A DNA stretch of 64,000 bases from Hyaloperonospora brassicae. Its lineage: Eukaryota; Oomycota; Peronosporomycetes; Peronosporales; Peronosporaceae. The stretch lies in NCBI GenBank assembly GCA_947650285.1, contig CANTFL010001050.1:1-64000 (forward strand), written 5' to 3'. A model generated the notes under the pieces. That model saw nothing but the letters and a program-made list of their open reading frames with translations, did not search any database and had not been told where the DNA came from. The position numbers were made by a program, and so were the translations under genes. Below, in pieces: positions 42,211 to 54,913 of the stretch (positions are counted from its first letter, which is position 1; each line of letters begins with the position of its first letter).

Positions 42211-44181
42211 TAGAGAGTCGACAAGGGTGGCTACGCTTTGTGTTTCTTGCTCTTTTCTACTGATGAATGCCGTTTGTAGCACGTCGAGGAAACGAATGAG
42301 CAAAGTGACAGTATATTGACCGCCTGCAATACATGAACAAAGTCAAGCTTGTGGGTGAAAGTACAGGCTAGACAGCTGACCGTACCACAAACCATGCCAG
42401 CATAGATTCCAAGCAGTAATTTGCATTTCCTCTCGAACAATAATGAAGCCCAGAAGCTCCTTTTCACCGTTGTTGCTGCGACATAGACGTCGCGGTCGTC
42501 TTTCGATTACTGCCCATGTCCACAGCAACAACGACAATACAAACTTGTTAGCTCACATTCCTAGCTTCTCCTGAGACCCAGTGGCAACGTGTTTTTACTG
42601 TTAAATGTGAGATATATTGGAGAGCAATATCGACGGGGTGTCCTCTGCCCAGCCCGAACAATCTAGCTATCTGGAGCAGCTGCTCAGTACAGATTACAGT
42701 GCGAGTGCGTGAGCAGCAGCTCTCTCCGCCAATTTGCTTGGCGCTTCGCCAATGCCCATTCTCGCGTGATTTACGAGCATTGGGTGTTCTGTACCTTGCC
42801 AACGGCGATCGAGGTCCCGAGCTAAGGACTGGCATCTTGGCACTGTTATCGTCAAGCTATCCATCGATGTCCCGGTAGGCTAGCGCGTGACTCGAAGCAA
42901 TTGTTTGGTATCGATCATTACGTTTGACGCAGGTGTGGGTGTCATCATCTTGGATTCTCGGTAGTGGTGAGTATAGGAAACAAAGATTGCATGACAGATT
43001 TAGTTTACGTACGGACGCGTGCCAGACGCGTGTTGGCCTGCAGCCGCGGGCTTCCTCTGTAGCTTACCGAGCGCGAAGCGAACTCTCTCCGTACTGTGGC
43101 TTATGCCGCTTGGTGCCACACGGTGCCTATGCACTGAACGTTGTAGAACGACAACATCCACAGACTAAAGACGCACTACCTGGCGGACTTTACCGGCGTA
43201 CATCTGACATCCAGCTAGATGCGAAGTATCACTTCCAACACTGAGTTCAGCTCACAACAGGGACAGCCGCGTCGTCAGGTGCCCGCGATTGAAGATACAG
43301 TGTCGTGGGTTGCAGCTTACGGGTGAGAAGCACAGAGACAGAGTTGGTAAGCAGCATTGCAATACTACAATTACGCACGGCGTCGTGATACCGCTGCTCT
43401 TCGCCCCGGAATCGAACGTGAACGAGGCCTAACTATTTGGCAAAGCTCGTCATCGTTGCGGGCCCACATGCCGTGATGGCCGTCGATACGATCCAAGTCG
43501 CATGTATGCCCGTAGCTGCGCTCGCATTGCGATAGAGGTGGAACTTTCTAGGTCCGAGGTGCCTGGAGATCTTCGTGACGGAATCGCTCGAACGTGGTCG
43601 CTTCAGTTGAGAATGCTACAAGGCCAGCGAGCGCAGACTCGACGGCTCAAGTGTCACAATAGATTGTCTCGTAATATTGAGCACATTTCTGCCAGATAGA
43701 TTCTGTGAAGTCATCACTGCGTTATTAAGCAAGCAAAAGATCGCTCATCGCCACACTAGCTTAGGCGATCGCATTTTGGCTTTCACCTGACACTGTCAAG
43801 TCCTCCTTCCGCTGTAGCCGAAGTAGTCAAATGGCGTGGAATGTGATTGGCACGATGAAGCGTCGTATGTCGTTTGTAGCCTCAAAGATGACATTGCGAG
43901 CCTCCGTTGTTCTTTCGCCCAGCTCCGAAGAATAGAGCGTTAGAAGCTTTTACTATTTGCGATCACAAAGATGGGAGACATTTGCCATCTTGTTTGTGTA
44001 CGATTGTTCAACGGTTTGTACTTCCAGTTTCTACGTGATACATGTTCTCTTACCGATGCACTGTAAATGGAAAAACGTAATAAGTTTTCCTTTTCCAAGC
44101 TGCTCACACCATTTTCGTGTTTAGAACAAACGAAGTCATCTTGTCCAAAACAATGGACTTTTTTGCAAAATATTAAAATGA
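42211..44181. other. Intergenic, no recognisable gene
   Basis: About 2 kb between PSMG2 and the 3' end of LINE A. The plus ORF at 42924-43244 and a few others have no family resemblance. No RNA gene recognised. Confidence 0.45.
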
Positions 44182-44278
44182 GCGAGTGAGAAGATGAGGT
44201 ATAGTGAGGTACGCGATCGACCCGCTATATCCTGTCGTCAGGTAACAAAGTCACCGTGTGAGACCACTACTTTATATA

Positions 44279-44938
44279 CTAGGTTAGAACTAGACCTCGG
44301 ACCGCCACACGACGTTGCGCATGGTGTTGCCGCGAGATTACCATCCCCCTCGCGGTCAGTGCGGGGCCCTGTAGTTCGGTATGTTCGGCTAGGGAAACCT
44401 CCAGCCAGTGATTAACATCATTGTCGAGGAAGGCCGCGGCCTCTGAGACGACACGGCGCCCCAAGGTAGTGTGCACTTGAACGGAGGCACATGAGTCCAT
44501 AGCGAGATTGGCCAGTCGATCCGCCATCCTGTTGTAGTCGCGGTAGTGATGGCCCCAGCTGGTGACGTCAATATCGTCTGCTAAAGCCCGTGCTTCCCGA
44601 AAAGGCAATTTCAGGTGTGGCTTGCGAGGGGAGTGATGGGTACGAAGTTGTGATAGCACGAGTGCGCTGTCCCCAACGACATGCAAAGATGAGTGTCCGC
44701 TAGCCTTCGCTTGGCGGAGACCGTTCACTAGCCCCCGGTATTCCGCCACATTGTTGGTAGTATGAGTAGAGCTGTAGGACATGCTCGCCACCCACATGAT
44801 GCATACGGCGTGCGTCGGAACGTGCAATTTGGCGTTGACGGATCCAGCCGCACCCGGTCCGGGATTTCCGCGCGATCCACCGTCGAAGAACAAAAGGTAA
44901 AGAACGCCTAAGTCGTTGTTGCTCGGCAACGCTCGCAA
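44279..44938 (-). pseudogene. LINE A RNase H domain
   Basis: A type I RNase H with all four acidic positions readable: D in FFDGGSRGNPGPG, E in NNVAEYRGLVNGL, D in VVGDSALVLSQL and D in RMADRLANLAMD. The residues upstream in the same frame are LRALPSNNDLGVLYLL. It is not in frame with the RT block at 46.6-48.4 kb, so at least one frameshift lies between. RNase H would remove the RNA template during element replication. Confidence 0.92.
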
Positions 44939-45558
44939 TGAGGGGGGTCATCGTAGCATAGGAGAGAGTCAGCAAGGGCCGACCGCACCCGTGCAAGGAG
45001 TCGGCCATCCGCTCCCACATCTGGCTGGAACGTGGACCCGCAAAAACGAGCGACCGATCGGCGGAAATGGGTTTGAGCCCTGGCGGTGTGTACCTCCTGT
45101 GGTAGAGTTGAGTCCTCCATGCGGCGGAGACGCTCGATCCAAATGGCATGTAGCGTCGTAGAAACGACAAAACGCCAAAGCTCGCGAGCTGCTGTAAAGA
45201 CCGCACCCTTCGTACCCTACAGATCGTCGTCCGGGTGGAGAACATCCTTAATAGCGTTCCATGCCGCGCTTGGAAGACACGGCAAGTCCATTCCAAATAC
45301 CCAGACTTGAAGGTCATCCTCCTAAATGTCGCCGAGACGTCTCCACCAAGATAGTAGATGATGCCAATGTCGGAAGGCACTAGGGCAGTTCCAGAAGACG
45401 TGACTTGCCATCACAGGGAGGGTGAGTAAAAACTCAGGTACGGGGCACGACAGGTCTTGAGCCGCACGATTCCAAAGCGGAAAACTATTGCTTTTGAGTC
45501 TATACAGCGTCCGGGCACCGGATGGAAAGGTCGCCCTTATCCGTCGGAGATCTCTCCA

Positions 45559-46629
45559 CTAGATCAATTCAGTACCTGTTGAAGTCACTCGAAAGTCCGG
45601 CTTCGTTACACGCTTGTCGCGCAGTCGGCTCCCTTCCTGACGCAGCCGCCGGGAAATGATATACTTGAGCTGTTTGCGTTGCGGAAGCCATCGTCGTGAG
45701 CCAGCCCAAAGCTGCACGACCCGCGTGAGCACGGGATGTGCGCCAAAGTGGACAAGAGATCCACTGTTGAAGGAGGCAGCGCTATCGCACGACAACATCG
45801 ATGAGACGGGAATCGCTCCGCAAGACATGACCGTGTCGAAGTGGGATAGCGATGTACCATCCCAATTTAGTAGCCAGTCATGATGACGATGGATCTTCGA
45901 CGAGTACGCAAGTAAGGCCCGTGGCTCAATAGCCCGATACACGAGCGAAGGGAAGTTGTAGAGAAGGGCTAGACAGAAGGATCCAAAGTGTCGTCGTTTC
46001 GCCATCGATTGGGTAGCCGCATCTCGCAAGTGTGAGAATCGTACAGCCCCACTTTGAACCGTGCTCCATGACAGTGTGTCGCCCACGTAGGTCTGCTCTG
46101 TCGCAAATGCAACACCTTTCAACTGGTAGGGCTTGCCCTTATGATCTCGCAGCCACGACATATCTTTCATTGTAGCGTGGACAAGACATCTGGTGTCAAA
46201 TCGACCCGATGCTGCTAATTCGACCTTCGTTCCAGCCCGCATCTTATCATCAAGCGCTCGTCGGACATCAATTGAGACGCCTCCGTCGTCATTATAGTCG
46301 ACCTCGGCTGTCGACCTAAACATTTTGGCCCGACGGCAGAGTTCCTTGACTTCGCCTAGGCGGGCATGTCGAGCTGCGGAGAGACCAACAATTTCAGAAC
46401 CAATCAACTAGAGGGACGGCCTCAATCTGGGATACGTGTTTTCGGCCCAACACAGCGTGATGTAAGCCGAGCCTGACCCGAAAGAACCCCACAGGGCATA
46501 TCCGACCAGCAAAACCCTCGTGGAAACCGTAGCTTTCCACTGCCCAACCGCTGTCGCCGCCATTGTCAGCAGTTCTGTTCGAATACACGGTACCGCAAGA
46601 CCACCTTGATATATCGGTAATACAGCCAT
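45559..46629 (-). pseudogene. LINE A ORF2 region between RT and RNase H
   Basis: Same frame as the RT block but split by stops: TGA at 46656-46654, TAG at 46632-46630 and TAG at 46410-46408. The segment YQGGLAVPCIRTELLTMAAT is the typical LINE thumb/C-terminal motif. The rest (HATMKDMSWLRDHKGKPYQL and following) is a family-specific linker that recurs in copies B and C. Copy C has sense codons at the positions of the first two stops (R and E), so those stops are secondary mutations in A. Confidence 0.85.
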
Positions 46630-46653
46630 CTAGGCGGGCACCCAAGGTCGGGA

Positions 46654-48390
46654 TCATTTGCCATCTCGTATACCCCTTACAAAGTCCATGACCAATCCAT
46701 GCAATAGGGTGACAATGGTAGGAGGAGGCCAACAATGACATACTAGATAGGTGATTCTGGGAACCGCAATGGCACCGGCGAGGCGGGTCCGCTGCTCGAA
46801 TGTGTGAGTCTTCTCTCTGGCCAGAACGAGCCGACACCATAAGGATCGTATACATTTCGCCCAATTCTCGTCCACTGCGTCCTGTTGCCCTACCAGAACA
46901 CCAAGGTATCGGCATGACTCGCTGGAGGCTAGAAGAGTGAGGCCGTGGGTGTCGAGAGGCAAGGCTGAACCGCGAGGATCTAGCTCGATAACCATAGACT
47001 TAGCTCGATTCGTCTCAAGACCTGAAACCCTTGCGAATTCTTCCAGAATGGAAACAACAAGCTTCACCGCTGCCCGATCTCGCAGGTATACTGCCGTGTC
47101 GTCGGCATAACCAGAAACCTTGATCTCATTCGTCCGACCGCCGGAGGTGAGAGGTACGCCACGAACGCCCACCCTCTCTTGGAATACCCGATAGACACTA
47201 CCAAGAGCCAGTATAAAGAGTAGGGGGGGGGCGAGTGGGCACTCTTGTCGATTTCCACAGCAAACCTCACGGCTGCTGGAGCGGTGGCCGTTCACTATAA
47301 ATCGGCAAGTCGTATCGTGACGGAATACAGCCACTACCGATATGAACCGAGAGGAGAAGCCTAGCCATGCCAGCACCGAGATCAAATATGGACGTTGTAG
47401 CGTGTCGTAGGCCTTAGCGAAATCAAGAAGCAGTACGATGGAGCCGTGTAGATCGGGGTCCCCATTCGCGGTTTTTTGGACAGCCGCAAACATGTCGATC
47501 GCCGTATGGATGAACCGCTTCGAAATAAAGCCAACTTGGATCGGTAGAACGGTCTGCGATAACAAGGGCCGAGCTCGAAAAGAAATAATATTGGTAAATA
47601 GCTTGCAGTCGCTGTTGAGAAGCGCGATAGGACGATGGTCCAGCGGCAAGGCGGAAGCCGCAGTTTTCTTCAAGCACTGAATATTTGCCTCTTCAAACGA
47701 CGCTGGGAACACGCTGCAATCAAACCATCTTGTGTACAGCGCTGCAAGAATAGGCGCGATCGCATCGGAGTAGTCGTGGCAAATGTGTTGCTTATTTCGT
47801 CCGGATCTGCTGCCTTTCCACGTTTGAGTCTTTTTCAGAGCCGCACACACGTCATCTGGGGAGATAGCCACCGTGCCAGACGAATCGTCAATTCGATGTG
47901 GCCGAGCGGGCTGACCAAGAAATGAGGCGGTAGCATCGGGGCACTCGAAAGAACGAGTCATGATAGACTCCCACCCCTCTGCCATTTCGTCAGCCAATTC
48001 TTGAGATTGATTCAGTCCGGAGGATGCTTTATTACCCAGGAATACAATCGTGTTGTCCTGAAATTTGTCGCCACTCGGGCGTGTAAAATGCGGGGAGTCT
48101 CGCCCGGACATTACGAGTGTTGGGTAAGAAGACGCTCTTTCTTGATTCTTTGCCATAACCTGCGACACTCTGCAATAGTGCGACGAAGTTCCTCCGGGGT
48201 ATCGCCAGAAATAGACTGCTCGCTGCTCCCGTGAACGCGCCCCGGAGCGACATCCGAAGAGCGCGCCACGAGGAGTGCCGCGTCGAGCCGGACATAGAGG
48301 CGACGCAGTCGCTGCTGATAACTTCGCGTCAAACTGTGACGGGCTTGATTGGTTATAGCCAACAAGATTTGACGTAAACGTATCTTTCAA
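46654..48390 (-). pseudogene. LINE A reverse transcriptase
   Basis: A 578-codon open block with the RT motifs in order: the fingers segment DHRPIALLNSDCKLFTNI, QVGFISKRFIHTAIDMFAAV, palm motif A LLLDFAKAYDTLQRPYL, motif B region CCGNRQECPLAPPLLFILAL, catalytic YADDT (about 47105), LETNRAKSMVIEL, and a thumb segment with SCRYLGVLVG. The block ends at a TGA shortly before the thumb motif of the next block. Motif B reads GNRQECPLAP where the family consensus is GxRQGxPLSP, so one key glycine is changed. Confidence 0.93.
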
Positions 48391-48512
48391 TCATCCCACC
48401 ACTCCGCAAGTATGCGGGCCGTGTCATAGATCGCTGTCGAAATCGAATTTGCGTCCTCGACTACACTCTGCGCAGTCTCTAGCGAAGCAATAATTGCGCG
48501 GTTTGCGGCAGC

Positions 48513-49320
48513 TTATGCACATCCCGGAACAGAATATACGCGCCGTGGCTTACGCACGCGCACAATTCGACGTGGCACCCCGATCCGAATAGTTATTCCG
48601 TTGTGGTCCGCCGTTGGTCCAGGCACTGAGAGGACGGCGTCTCGAATCCAGTTAGCATATAGAGCACTAACATACCACCGATCGAGTCGAAAGCTCGCGG
48701 AGCCACCCCCTGGCAGAGTGTAAAAATAAGTGTGCATCGTAGCATGGAATGCTGAAAGTTCACATTCTTCCCCCGCTCGCTCCATCTCATCTTCGAGGAC
48801 AGCGCTCATCTGTGCCCGAACGAGAAGCCGACGCAGCGCCATAGAATCACGTATGCCAGCAGGAGTAACGAAGGAACGATCCAGACGTGGGACTAAGGTG
48901 CAGTTAAAGTCCCCTCCCATCAGCATCGGACCTTTGTGCCCCGTATGTGGTGGAGAAGCAATTCGAGCAAGGCCTCCCGTTCACTTTTGACGTTCGTAAA
49001 ATAGACATTGACGACGAGGACCGCTTCTCCCATGATCGTAACGCTAGCGGCCATGCAACGCGGTGTCAATGCTCCTCGTGCCAAGGGTCCATCTCTGTAG
49101 TCGACGAATATGAATTGAGAAGAATAGCTACCCCTCCACGCGCCGCGTCTGACTCAGCCCACATAGTGTGCCCTGGTGTCGCAACGAAGCCCCACGTGTG
49201 GTTTTACAGCCCGTCCATAGTGGCCGATTCACCAAAAAGCGACCCGCGTTTCCTGAAGAAGTACCAATCAATCGCCCCTCGCTCTTCGCGTTGACGAAAA
49301 TGTCCGAACCATTCTGCACA
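48513..49320 (-). pseudogene. LINE A APE-type endonuclease
   Basis: Two frames give one exonuclease-endonuclease-phosphatase domain. LVVNVYFTNVKSEREALLEL (about 49015-48955) is the sheet before the catalytic region. After a frameshift, MGGDFNCTLVPRLDR (about 48920-48880), then FRLDRWYVS and the SDHN-equivalent TADHNGITI (about 48615-48590) follow. The usual serine of SDHN is alanine here. The N-terminal part (RPLWTGCKTTRGASLRHQGT) is degraded. This enzyme nicks the target DNA for target-primed reverse transcription. Confidence 0.85.
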
Positions 49321-49546
49321 TCGCCCTGGTTGCTTAGGAAATCAGGCGATATTTTGAAAATGTAAACCGAGGCTATTTTCGCGTGGCCTCCGGGCAGCCC
49401 TCAGCATCTGACGCCGTCGACGACGGAGTGGTCGGGGCGGATGCCCAATCCCGTCGCTCAAACGAGTTCGATTGGCAGAAAGAGAAGAAGAGAAAAGCTG
49501 AGCCACTCGATCTGACGAGTCAGCCCCTGAACCAACCGCGGTGCCC

Positions 49547-52500
49547 TTAGGATCGAGGGGCCAGCATCTGACCGTTGCGCGCGATAAGGTCAAGGTCCGG
49601 CTGCCAGTTGGCAGGTTTGGATAGGACTCCAAGGATTGCCGCACGGACTTCTTCGGATAGGTGATAGAGCACCGCCTTTGCCTGTGGCATCACAACCTTG
49701 GTCTCGTCTTCCACAGGCGCAAACGCTGGTAATAAATTAAACAGGACGCTCAGGACGCCGCGTTGATCCAAGTCGGATATAGGTTCGACGACAGTTGCAC
49801 ATAACAACTCCGGCTGTAATTTGCTGAAACGTCGCCAGCGCAGGTTGGGGTCAATTGTTTTCCAGCGAGTTTTACTCGTCTAACCATCTGCTACCGCGGC
49901 CCACCCCGTACATAGCTCTCAAGGTTTCCCATCAGCGTGGTTAGCGTGTTGTCGGATAACAGTAAGCTGAGACTCGCTATTAATGGAATGTCCAAAGGCT
50001 CGGAGAGTCTCACCGCTTATGGAGGCGAGATATGGAATCGGGAAAGGCAGAGCACGGACGAGCGCTGCCAATTCCAGCGCGCAGGAACCAATCCATGATG
50101 CTTGGCCTTTTGTACCAACAGGCAGTGTAGCAGAAACCGCAGATACCGCTTTTCGCTGGTTCACTCACTGTAGAATCGCGGATGTGTTTGCAGATATTTA
50201 TTTCGTGCTCTCCGGCACCGCTGCAGCAGCTACCGCCGCTGACACGGTACCTGAAAGTTTGCGGACTCGGGTGTCGCGCAAGGTCTGGGTATGTGAGTCG
50301 TGAGCGCGCATGTGGTCCATAGAAGACTGGACGGCCACATGTGGCAGAGTTTTCTCATGATCACTGTGTGGTATAGTCTCCGTACTTAGGTCTTGGTCCG
50401 CCATAAGTCCGGACGATACAGTTAACTCATCTGCTATAGCCTTAGCCGGCTCCTCTGTAACGGGAAAACAGTCGGCGCAGGTTGGGGGATCCTACTGCAC
50501 CTATACCGAGATCATCGATACGCATAGTGTGGCCGAGAGTAGCAGAACTCGCCGCCATAGTCACGTCGAGACTCTGTGTATTCTCAAAGTCGGGATCTAG
50601 AGGACACGTCGGCGGCATGTCCAATGATACCGGAACGTGCGGTACGGACTCAGAGGGTAGCGCTCCAGAAGTTGGCTTGCTTCTCACGCTAGCATGGCTG
50701 CTGCTGCGACTACAAAAGACGTCAAGAGGTGGCAAATTGTCGAGCGGCTTCGCTCCCTAATTTTTTCGGCTATATCAGCCGGCCGCTCGAGTGGTGGTAA
50801 ATCAGGTCTGAAGACGTCAGCCTCGATCGCAGGCTGCTCCTGCGGTGAAATCTTCGCCAAAGCGGAGTTCCAATGTCTTCAGCGTAATCATGGCTTTTGT
50901 AACTTCATCAGTTGTTCGGGTGGTTGCCGCACCGGCAGCGCGGTATTTGTATCCCAAAGTAGGCAGAGAGTCATCCTCGTAGTCGAATGCAGGCACCTCA
51001 TCGACCGTAGTAGATTTTAGGGCAAGAGCCATTTCAACGCATGAGCGTGAGCGTCAAAGTAGCAAGTTTTTTTCGAGTCGTCAATGCACTGCTCCTCGGC
51101 TGCCTTAATGGACAACATATCAACCTGCCGTTGTCCATCATCCACCTGCACTCGAGCATATGCCAGATCCGTAGCGACTAAGGAGACGAGAGGCTCAGAA
51201 CCCACACCACTCGAATCCGTCGTCGCGTCCGCCGCTGCAACCTTTTGTCACCTCCGAGTAGTCCGTCAAGTTCGTGAGCCGCCTTTGCGCAACGCTGAGC
51301 CGCCTGTGGTGAGCGAGTAGGCGTCTTTGCAACGGCAGGCGCGGGCGAACGCCCAGTCGTATGCCCCTTAACCTTTTATGTACGTGTAAGGTTTGCTCGC
51401 CCTGAACTGGTTTCTTCGTGGTCTTCTCTGCGGAGGAATTCGCCACCTGAGAGGTAGGATGTCCGGTTCCTTGGGCTGGATGCGCCTTAGGTCGTCTAGA
51501 CGGTCGAGCTGGAGGGACAGGCGAATGACAGGTGGATGCTGCATCCGGGTGCGATCCACGTTTTTTCTTGTTGGTGCTGGGGTCAAACCAACCATCGATC
51601 GATAGAATGGCGGGACATGAGCTACTGCCGCTCGCTGCTGGCTGACCACAGAGTGAAGAGGCATAGGTGGACGCCTTATGGCCGTCACGCAAGTTTGCCT
51701 GAGAAGCCTTGGCTAAAGGTGAGGACTTGCGCGCTTCTGCCTTCAGCCGGGTCGTTGTTGCAGTTAGTGTCGCCGACAGGCCAATGACATGCTGTAAGCG
51801 TCCGTGCACATTGAGATGATGAAGGGTTAACCCGCTGACTGGGTCGGCAGCGCAGGAAAACCGATGAACTCGCGGTGATGTTCGTAGAGAAATGTTCCTG
51901 TGCGGGCCACGCATTTTTCACTGGAATGGTACGGCGAGTAACATGAGAAGCATGGAATTCGTTGAAAATGCGGGTGATGGTGGAGGAACATCGAGGTACT
52001 GGTGGTCGCGATGTGGGTCACCAGCTTGAGCTGCTCGGGATATGTAACTGTGTCGAAAGTTGCCACGAAGAAATTAAAACCATACGCCTCCGACTCGTTC
52101 GGGCCCGCACGAGTCACCGATGTCACCGCACAGGACACACTCGACGATAAAATGGCCTGGACATGGCTGGTCGCTACTCCATTAAAGAGATCCCGCACTT
52201 TGTAATTCAAAAGAGTGCGTACAACCGGCGTAGCTGAGGCCGAAGTAGCAGAAAAGTCCTCCCGCTACTTTGGAGCGGGACATAAAAGATGACGACGGGC
52301 ACCCCAAAAAAATTGATTTGGCATGCCCAACTCGCTGCTGCCTCTTGATTCGGCAGGGAGAAGGATGAGGCGTCTAGTTCCGCGTCATAGCTAGTACGCT
52401 TAGCTCCCTTGACCAGTTCGCGACTCATAGGTTCTGGTGCCGTGTCCCCCTCACGGCTCTCAAGAAGCTGCAAAAGCAGCGTCTACTCAGCAATATGTTG

Positions 52501-52860
52501 GGGTATGCACACGAACGGCAGCAAAACCGCAATAACGGTTCCTTCCAAGTAGGCCTAAAAAATCGAGCATCGCAACTCGCGTTGCCCGAGGGTGTGAACA
52601 CACCAGGAAACCAGGCGGTGACTTCAGGATAATGCCGCCCACCGTCCATGCCGCCAGCGCCTTTCCTCCAGAGGTATAATCGGTTCCATATTATCATCCG
52701 GCTTGCCGTTCCACTTCGCTGGTGGCAGTTCGAACCAGCACAGCTACTGCGATCGTGAAATGCGTCGTCGACCCCAGCGTCAGCAGTGGCGGTGTGATCA
52801 CCAGGTCCGTAGCGGCCGCCGAGGCCGTTTTGTTCGATGGGGCTACTGTGGTCGTCCAAA
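49547..52860 (-). pseudogene. LINE A ORF1 (Gag-like) with CCHC zinc knuckle
   Basis: Several minus-strand frames together form ORF1. The clearest part is 52210-51827, where residues CFSCYSPYHSSEKC (51952-51911) make a CX2CX4HX4C knuckle of the retroviral type that binds nucleic acid. Upstream pieces include SSFSLPNQEAAASWACQINF (about 52370-52300). Downstream are low-complexity Lys/Arg/Ser stretches (51914-51195), an acidic stretch (51032-50817) and a C-terminal piece (49807-49547, ending NGQMLAPRS). Frameshifts separate the pieces, so no intact protein is made. Length is generous for a LINE ORF1; part may be untranslated. Confidence 0.65.
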
Positions 52861-52916
52861 CCGGTGACCGCGGCCGCGTAGGAAACGCGCTAATTCGCCG
52901 TTTCAAGGTCGAATCG

Positions 52917-52992
52917 ACTGGTCTCCGCGTTAAGTGCGTTTCGCCGAGTCGCTGCGCTTGAAAAGACTCGACGAGTCTCCACGTTAAGTGCG
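52917..52992. repeat. Short direct repeat near the LINE A 5' end
   Basis: GTCTCCGCGTTAAGTGCG at about 52921 recurs as GTCTCCACGTTAAGTGCG at about 52975, a period of 54 bp. CTCGACGAGTC lies between them. Tandem repeats like this are common in LINE 5' leaders, which supports the 5' end being nearby. Confidence 0.75.
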
Positions 52993-53170
52993 ATGTTTTC
53001 ATCCCCCATGTACCCAAGACACACGGAATCGGTGCCACCTCTGTGGCCAGCGCACCCAGAGTCCTCTGAGGGACCCGGCACGGATTCCCTCGGCACAAGC
53101 GCTTCGTGCTGCCCTGACGGCGGGAGCGCGTCACTCGCCATCCGACCGCCGTAGGCGGTGCTCATGTAAC

Positions 53171-54712
53171 TAGGCACACTTCCAAGTGCCCAAATTGTAC
53201 GATTGCGTGGTAAGTCGCAAATATGGAAGTATAAATATTAAAATGAGCTACACAACATGATCCAATTTACTTACTATTTGTATCTTAGCGACCAAATTTC
53301 ACATGAACCGAAATTCTGTAAAGATGCTGCTCACAATCATCTTTAAAGAAGTTGCATTAACACAACTTGTTCAACAGTATCGATATAACGCCTTTGTCGT
53401 CATTATAAATGAATCGGTCAAAGCTCGACAATTTGCATGTAAAGAAGGTGTCTCGTCGTCGGCAAACTGGTAAGCCTCAGTAGAGGGACCATTGTGAGTC
53501 TCGTCAACAACGAGCCGGAGATCCTTTAAGGTTGGGTCCCGTTTTACAAAGACTTGTCCGAGTGACAAGCCGGCGGGCCTCAGCCGGGGGCACCGTAATT
53601 CTTCTAGTCGGGAGTACACTGCGCCCGGTGATCTGTAAAAGCGCGTACTGTGCCGGCTTCCACCCGTAAGTGTGAAGTCACAGAAAGAGATAGGTGTAGA
53701 AGCCTATGAGCTCATCCAGACTTCTGGAGGATTGGTTGTGAGGAATCAGTTAGGCGAAAGCCACAACTGAACCCGAAGGAACGAACCTCGTAGAGATTTT
53801 TTCGAACGTAACAGACCGTGTCGCCGACTTCATTCGGCGATTGTTGTATTTGTACGTTGAGAATGTGAGTGCACAGATTTGACGAAATAATGTACCACAC
53901 ACGGATTAAACTGCGCTAGTAGCGACTGATCATTCTAGGTCGACTTGACTTCTTGGCGCTACCAGTCGAAACTTGTACAAGCTGTGCCTCTCGAGGTTCG
54001 ACGGCAAGCATAATCAATCCCGCGTAGGGACTTGTCGTGAAATATACGCGTGTCTTGGACCAGAGAATTTTGCTCTGTATTGGTTGTCTCTTATTCTCTT
54101 CAGTGAGGGATACGTGGGTGACTCCTACTCTCTCCTGTTTCCTCTGTACAAACTCCTATTCCAACGATGGAATATCGTTAAAGTCTCCGACTTGTCGAGT
54201 TCCGACTAGTCAATGTCAAAATCGTCGAGGATTGTCCGATTGGTGTATAATCAATAAAACCATTTTCTCTACATCGCACCATTTGCCCAACGTTGCCGGA
54301 TAATGAAATGTTTCTGTTTATAAACAATGAGAAAATAACGTCAACACGATTATAAATGTGATAGATCAAGTCTTTGCACGATAGAAATGGTACGACCTCA
54401 TGAGCTAATAGGTGTTATAGACTGTGCTTTTGTTGATTTGTCTGATGAAATAGGGGTACATTTCTTATCACCAACAAAAATTTGTTGCTACTACATATTA
54501 CGTGACTCGATATCGTAGAGTCGAACAGCAATTACTACGGTCTTTCGCTGTGTATGGATAAAAACTTGACGAAAAACAACATCATCCGGACTTCTCCTTG
54601 ATCGATGGAGTCTAAGAAACATAGCACATCATATCAAGAGCCTGTGAAGAAACCTGGCTGGTTACCGTGTACTGCGGACATTAAAAAATGCACCTATAAG
54701 AGTAAATTCGAG
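53171..54712. other. AT-rich intergenic stretch
   Basis: One minus-strand ORF (53619-53371, 82 codons, including FVKRDPTLKDLRLVVDETHN) has protein-like composition and may be a retroelement remnant, but I cannot place it. The rest shows nothing recognisable. Confidence 0.4.
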
Positions 54713-54913
54713 GTGCAAACAGATTTGTCGAAAGCCATAAATTTATCTAGAAGAACACAAGTACCTAAAGACTTGCGTCGTGCAAACAGATTTGTCGAAA
54801 GACATAAATTAATTCGAAAGAACACAAATACTCAAAGACTTGCGTGGTGCAAACAGATTTGTCGAAATCCATAAATTAATTCGAAAGAACACAAGTACTC
54901 AAAGACTTGCGTG
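54713..54913. repeat. 67-bp tandem repeat, three copies
   Basis: Units start at 54713, 54780 and 54847, each beginning GTGCAAACAGATTTGTCGAA and ending near GACTTGCGT. Units 2 and 3 are more alike than either is to unit 1. Non-coding. Confidence 0.93.

Larger units (their letters stand above)
44182..53170 (-). mobile_element. LINE A: RNase H-bearing non-LTR retrotransposon
   Basis: An almost full-length minus-strand element of about 9 kb. From its 5' side: ORF1 with zinc knuckle (about 52.9-49.5 kb), APE-type endonuclease (49.3-48.5), reverse transcriptase (48.39-46.65), a linker/C-terminal region (46.63-45.56), RNase H (44.94-44.28) and a short 3' UTR. The 3' end is set by alignment with two other copies whose tails begin GTGAGTGAGAA or GAGTGAGTGATAAGG in the plus orientation (about 60645 and 57651). 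RT plus APE plus RNase H suggests the I-superfamily. Several stops and frameshifts make it non-autonomous. The 5' end is placed by loss of coding character and is approximate. Confidence 0.88.

Noticed and set aside
43395..43440. tRNA T-arm-like string GGAATCGAAC near 43405
   Set aside because: The flanking bases do not pair into a T-stem, and no anticodon or acceptor stem can be built around it.
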